Shown: positions 58,241 to 64,000 of the stretch, piece after piece
Layout: every line of letters begins with the position of its first letter
How positions within the stretch are numbered: position 1 is the first letter of the stretch
Origin: Aptenodytes patagonicus
Lineage: Eukaryota; Chordata; Aves; Sphenisciformes; Spheniscidae
Direction: 5' to 3'
Assembly: GCF_965638725.1 (NCBI RefSeq)
Contig: NC_134952.1
Span: 18,975,028-19,039,027, forward strand
DNA length: 64,000 nucleotides
Notes under the pieces: model-generated
Seen by the model: only the letters and a program-made list of their open reading frames with translations
Databases searched by the model: none
What the model was told of the DNA's origin: nothing
Program-made: the position numbers and the translations under genes

Positions 58241-60802
58241 AAAATATCCTATGAATGTTCTCACAGTTGGGTATGTAGACACACCACGAACTGTATATTT
58301 TTATTTCCTACTCATTAGATTGGAAATATACTTAATTAGATAAAACAAGCACTTTCTCCTGACTTACTTTTTTCTGTAAGAGACTAACAGAAGAACAAAC
58401 AAAAGGGAAGGAATTTTCCAGAAAAGGACAATGAGAATAGTTGTATTTTATCACATAGAACTTGAATGCTCTAGACAATAAGTAAATGAGCTTTATAACC
58501 TATAAAACAAGCTTTCATTAAACTTTCTGAGAGACTTACAAATGCAACATACAGTAATACAATGCTTTCATCAAACCATAATTGAAATGGAAAAATCTTT
58601 GAATAAATTAGCATATTTTGAGTTATGTGCAAACGTTTTCTTACACGGATGGGTAGTGTGATGGGGGAACCTATCTTTGAGCTGCAACATTATCAGAGTT
58701 ATTATCTTACTGTCACTGTTTGTCTCATTTGCTAACAGCAATAGGGAAGAAAGGTATCTTAGAAATGTTGTTTTCCCAATAAATGTCACAAGTATGGAGC
58801 TGCCTATTTAAAGCTACAGTATGTATCCAGGGACACTTTTATGCATACATTATTTCAATTTACAATTTCTCTGATATACAGCTGGGTAAGATCAAGGTTC
58901 GTCAAAAATTCTTTCACTTTTCCAGGAAAGTCTAGTATTTTCCCAATACAGAGTTTGACAGAATTTTTGAAGAGAATAATCAACCAAAAGTAAAAGATCA
59001 TTAACATTTAAGTTTAGCACAGGAGCAACTTTTGTGCAGCAAAAACATTATCTATGTATTTTTAAAAAGGAAACGTGCAATAGCTCAGGGACATTTTTAA
59101 AACTGTGAGAGACCTTTCGATGGACAAAAGAGAAAGAAAGACCACATGTTGAGTGCATGCTTGATAGTCTGTGCAATTTATTGTGAAGTACCACTTGTAC
59201 TAGGCCTGCCACAGAGCCATTGGTTTGAAAGGTTAATGACTGCAGCAATCACAATTTCAATTTACAAGAAATGGGATGACAGGAAGCCAAATACAAAATA
59301 GAGAGGTCCCACTGTGATGGCAGCTGAGCAACAATTCATCAACAAGAGTGCAGGAACACTGTAAAACCAGAGTGCTGGGGACAACCTTTTGAGCCTGGGG
59401 AGGACTTAGGACTTCCTTTAAGCTCATTTTTCAAGGATAGTATAGAAGCTTTAAAATGGCTAAATGACCCAATATAGGCATAAGTTCTCCCTTGGTGCTT
59501 TTCCTTGTAATAGTTGCTAGGCCATCTGAAGGTGCTTATCTCACCTCCTTATGGTTGCTTTAGTGTATCTCCTCTTGTATTTTAAATCTTGACCTTGACT
59601 ACTACCAAAACAGCTGTTGCCAAGATAGGCATTTCAATACTCTTTGGGCCTTTTCTGAAGTTATCCTCTACTTCTTGCTTCCTAGAGCATCAGCTATACT
59701 GTAGTGTGATCTGAGACTCTCTGAAGCATTCAGGTGTGTACTTACACACAGAGATGTTATCTCAGGCCCCGTGCTCCTTCTGCTTGAATTACTTTTTGCT
59801 GGATTTGGTGTGTAATTTCCCTACGCTGGAAAATCAAATTGATGAAAATATCTTTAAAGGTTTACCTTTTTATTTTTGTGTAAGTAAAAACCACATAATA
59901 AATCAAACTTTGTAATCACAAACACTACAGAAATACAGGAGTACTTGCTGCTTTCTCATCTGAAGTCAGTCAGAACTATATGTAAGTAATTTGAAGTCAT
60001 AAATAATAAATAACTGGACATAAGCTGTGAGAAGTTCTGGTCATCCCTATCTCAGAACAGACATCCTAGAACTAAACAGAATTCAGGGAAATCAGCAGGT
60101 TGGAGTGAGATTATATAGACAAAAACTTTTCAGTTAGGAAAAGAAGGGCCTAAGTAGGAAATGTGTTACAGGTGTGTAAAACAGTGAATGTCTTGGAGAA
60201 GTAATGGTTACTAATTTTCTCATAGCAGAAATACTATAGTTACCTTATTAAAATAAAAGGCAGCAGGTTTGACACAGAAACGAATCATTTTTCACAGAAG
60301 GCATAATTAGGTATGGAGCTAATATCCCACAGGATGCTGTGGATGTCAAAATACCCTGGTAGGTTCAAAAAGTGGTTATCACAGTTTATGGAAGAAACTT
60401 TGGTTAAAGTATGTAAAATACAAAGATGCAGTTATAACTTTCAGCACAGGAAGTATTTCAGTAGCAGAATGTAGGGTGACAGAACAGTACGTTAGCGGAA
60501 TTATCACTCTAAATTCCCCTTATTCTTATATCCTTTCTCTTATCTGGCCACTCTTGAAAACAGGATACTGAGGTAAAGGGACTGAGTACTGCTTTTCTTC
60601 TACTTCATCAATTGTTTTTTCTTTATCATGTCTGGGACCTATTTCTTCCTACCATTCTTGCATAAAGACAGAGGGAAAAATGTCCATACTAGAAAGGCTG
60701 TTGAAAATATACAGAAAAAAATTCCACTTTGCTTATTCATTACTTTCTGACACACCTAAACCATTATTGTAATATAGAGATACCCAAGTTCTTCAGAAAG
60801 AA

Positions 60803-61292
60803 ATCATAGAATGATAGAATGCTTTGGGTTGGAAGGGACCTTAAAGAACATCTAGTTCCAACCCCCCTGCCGTGGGCAGGGACACCTTCCACTAGACCAG
60901 GTTGCTCAAAGCCCCATCCAACCTGGCCTTGAACACTTCCAGGGATGGGGCATCCACAACTTCTCTGGGCAACCTGTTCCAGTGCCTCACCACCCTCACA
61001 GTGAAGAATTTCTTCCTTATATCTAATCTAAATCTACCCGCTTTCAGTTTAGAGCCATTACCCCTTGTCCTATCACTACACGCCCTTGTAAAAAGTTCCT
61101 CTCCAGCTTTCTTGTAGGCCCTCTTCAGGTACTGGAAGGCTGCCATAAGGTCTCCCCAGAGCCTTTTCTTCTCCAGGCTGAAAAACCCCAACTCTCTCAG
61201 CCTGTCTTCATAGCAGGGGTGCTCCAGCCCTCTGATCATCTTCGTGGCCCTCCTCTGGACTTGCTCCAACAGGTCCATGTCCTTCTTATGTT
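60803..61292 (-). mobile_element. CR1 LINE, 5'-truncated, - strand
   Basis: On the - strand an open frame (stop at 60892-60894, open up to 61278) encodes the last 128 or so codons of CR1 ORF2 ([42 protein letters not shown]). The 3' UTR and a CR1-type ATTCTATCATTCTATGATTT end follow near 60803. It belongs to a different subfamily from the 21-kb copy and is sense to KCNIP4. Confidence 0.93.
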
Positions 61293-62122
61293 GGTGAAAA
61301 TGTCAGTTTTGAACTTATATCTACTATCACCATAGTAGGTATGGAGTTTTGTCCTTTCTAAAGCTTAAAGTTTTGTGTTCATTAAGGTTATTAATATTTG
61401 CACTATTACAGATACTTTATCTTCTGGTAGTATTACAGTTTAACTATTGAAAATCTCCCTTTTTTTTTGGCTCTGTATAAGAACAGAGTTGCTCTCTGTT
61501 CCTTCTGTAAAGAGATAGGCACTCTGTGGATTTATAGATGGGAAAATGTTGCCTGAAACCAACATTCACGCCTAGACTAGCAAGCAGTAACTAGTTTAAC
61601 TGATATGGTTGAACTAGCTTAACTACTGCATGTTGATTCCAAATATCAAGTGCTCACATAGCAATAGTTATTCTACAGTTCATTGGTGATACAAATACAG
61701 CAAAAATCCATATATACGGCATAATTCTGTTGAATCAATGAGAGCACATGGAGTGACTACGCCAGCTGATTCTAGCTATGTTGCCTTTAGGACCCCAGTC
61801 TGCACTACAGGTCTTTTGAGCTCCCGCCAGTGCACCGTGCAATGCTGATGCTACTGTGCTGTGGGACTTTGTAAATTTAGTCTAACAGGAGCATAATGTC
61901 AGCAGAGCTACAGCAACTTAAATTCATGCCTTAACATATCTTGCTTTATATAATTAAATTGTTGAAGAGAGAGTAAGACAGGCAAACATCAGGTGAAAAG
62001 CATAAAGCACAGAGGTAGGATCCGCACAAGTTTTGATGGTGTCATGTTAAAGATGTGTGTCGGTGTGTTTCATTAAATATTTTCAGTGGAGTTTCCTTCC
62101 TAGTGGAATGATTAAACAGAAT

Positions 62123-62868
62123 ATCACAGAATCCCATAATGGCTGAGGTTGGCAGGGACCTCTGGAGGTCATCTGGTTCCACCCCCCTGCTCAAGTAGGG
62201 CCACCTAAAGCAGGTTGCCCAGGACCGTGTCCAGATGGCTTTTGTATATCTCCAAGGAGGGAGACTCCACAACCTCCCTGGTCAAACTGTACCAGTGCTC
62301 AGTCACCCTCACAGTGAAACAGTATTTCCTGATGTTGAGAAGGAACCTCCTGTGTTCCAGTTTCTGCCCATTGCCTTTTGTCCTGTCTCTGGGCACCACT
62401 GAAAAAAGCCTGGCTCTGTCTTCTTTACACCATCCCTTCAGGTATTGATATACATGATAACATACACATTGATGAGATCCCCCCTGAGCCTTCGCTTCTC
62501 CAGGCTGATCAGTTCCAGCTCTCTCAGCCTTTCCTTATAAGAGAGACGTGCCAGTCCCTTTAGTCATCTTTGTGACCCTTCATTGGACTCTCTCCAGCAT
62601 GTCCGTGTCTTTCCTGTACTGGGGAGCCCAGAACTGGACACAGCACTCCAGGTGTGGCCTCATCACTGCTGAGTAGAGGGGAAGAATCACCTCCCTCGAC
62701 CTGCAGGCAATACTTTGCCTAATGCAGCCCAGGATACCATTTGCCTTCTTTGCCACCAGGGCACATTTCTGGCTCACGTTCAACTTGGTGTCCACCAGGA
62801 CCCCCAGGTCCTTTTCTGCAAAGCTGCTTTCCAGCTGGATAGCCCCCAGTATATATATCGGTGCATGA
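62123..62868 (-). mobile_element. CR1 LINE, 5'-truncated, older copy, - strand
   Basis: The reverse strand shows CR1 ORF2 C-terminal landmarks ([58 protein letters not shown]) broken over several frames by indels. The CR1 3' UTR core lies at 62130-62190. The frame breaks show it is older than the copies at 21 kb and 60.8 kb. Confidence 0.92.
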
Positions 62869-64000
62869 AGCACACACATGAAGCACACAGGGGTGGAGAT
62901 ATTGGCAGGATAGTGTTAAGCTGGATCAGAAGGAAGGGAAGCGAGAAGGGAGGTGGCCTGTGGCAGACAGAAGTGGATGATTGAGCACTGTCAAGGGGAG
63001 ACCATCTAAGCGCATACCATGGGAGGCACTGTAATGCCATCCTGTATCAGTACCCACCAAAGCCGCTCAAACTGTATTTGGTAAAACCTAAATACGTGAC
63101 AGGAAAGATTAACTAATCCACATAGGCAAGCTGCTCATAGAGCTGTAGAGCATTTTGCAGTAGAAACTGATAAATATGAGAAACAAAACAAACTCCAACT
63201 CAATTGAAAGTTTTGAAATCCCTCATTTCTGAAGCCCAATGCCTGGGCTAAAGACTACTACTTTAAATTGATTTACGTTTATAACAGTCACCAGCCCTAG
63301 GCATGCTTTACAGCATTTTTGAAAGTAAATGATAATTTTGCAATTATATTAGACACAAAAAAACCTGAAGTTCATGCTCATTAGCTCTAAATAGTCAAAG
63401 ATATTTATACACGCATGTCTTGAATTATCATATACTGATATGGAAATGAAACACCTGAATAAAGATGTATTACCATGTATTACCATTGACACTGCTTTGA
63501 AGTAAGTAGAACTTACATCTTAGAACACAAAAGCATATGAAGAGCTGGAATTCCTCTTTTCAAAAAATGGTAAAACAGTAATCAATTAAAATCCTTTCTT
63601 ATAACTTATTCTCTTTTTCCATACCTCATTTTATGCAGAGAATTATCAAGGTCCTTAATTTCTGAGACTCTAAAAATAATTATTCTTAGAGAAACAGAGA
63701 GAAGGCTTATTTTATCCACTATACTTTGTACCTTTTTGCCTTAGATAATTTGGAACATTAGTTCATGATTTGCAATACCTAGGGAATACTGTCATTAGCA
63801 GGGGAATGTTCTCTGGTACCCTGAGGAAATGAAAAGCTTTTAAGAGCAATCACTGTTAATCACTAACATGCCAACATTATATACCTTCTGGAACTGAGGA
63901 TGATATATAGACAGGACACATTAAGTAACCCTGTACTTTACTTGCATTGTAGGCTTTTGATAAAAATGTAGTTTTAAAACATCCATTTTCATGGCTTGCT

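Larger units (their letters stand above)
35403..64000 (-). other. KCNIP4: KCNIP4 upstream intron (incomplete, at least 28.6 kb)
   Basis: I searched for the common preceding exon (segment around RHRPEAL to YRGFKN) and did not find it, so the intron runs past the window edge. Apart from the repeats listed separately, the stretches 35403-37940, 38110-39490, 40860-43340, 44640-58198, 58241-60802 and 61293-62122, and 62869 to the end, are AT-rich. They show only short frames without recognisable homology. Confidence 0.75.

Noticed and set aside
35403-64000. Search for the KCNIP4 common second exon and alternative first exons
   Set aside because: No sequence in this span translates to the conserved RHRPEAL to YRGFKN segment or the known N-terminal variants, so they are taken to lie outside the window.

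Overview
This window is vertebrate nuclear DNA, almost certainly from a bird. The evidence is large GT-AG introns, CR1 LINE fragments ending in the avian ATTCTATG-type 3' repeat, a solo endogenous-retrovirus LTR of a type common in birds, and two split genes whose exons translate into recognisable vertebrate proteins. The species cannot be named from the sequence; a neoavian bird seems likely from the LTR type, but that is an inference.

Layout. Positions 1-350 are AT-rich flank. Positions about 350-1050 form a CpG island that contains a near-consensus RFX X-box (636-649) and a strong splice donor (691/692); I read it as the PACRGL promoter and first exon. PACRGL lies on the + strand: seven coding exons from 3788 to 12793 encode a 225-residue PACRG-like protein, complete from the chosen ATG. 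Positions 12794-15790 hold the convergent 3' ends of two genes.

KCNIP4 lies on the - strand. Six exons (35402 down to 15791) encode the C-terminal 154 residues of a Kv-channel-interacting protein, including EF-hands 2-4 and the C-terminus. The N-terminal exons lie beyond the right edge of the window. Positions 35403-64000 are one incomplete KCNIP4 intron holding CR1 fragments, a 34-bp minisatellite, an (AT)19 tract and an unclassified GC-rich composite repeat.

The two genes are tail to tail with 2,997 bp between their stop codons, which fits the PACRGL-KCNIP4 order I recall from mammals. Their products are not known to act together: PACRGL belongs to an axonemal/ciliary protein family, while KCNIP4 is a neuronal calcium sensor that modulates A-type potassium channels. 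I see no bacterial-type system, CRISPR array, rRNA or tRNA. No clearly new biological system is visible. The points most worth checking are the X-box, inverted CR1 copies flanking five KCNIP4 exons, the overlapping-3'UTR geometry and the composite repeat.
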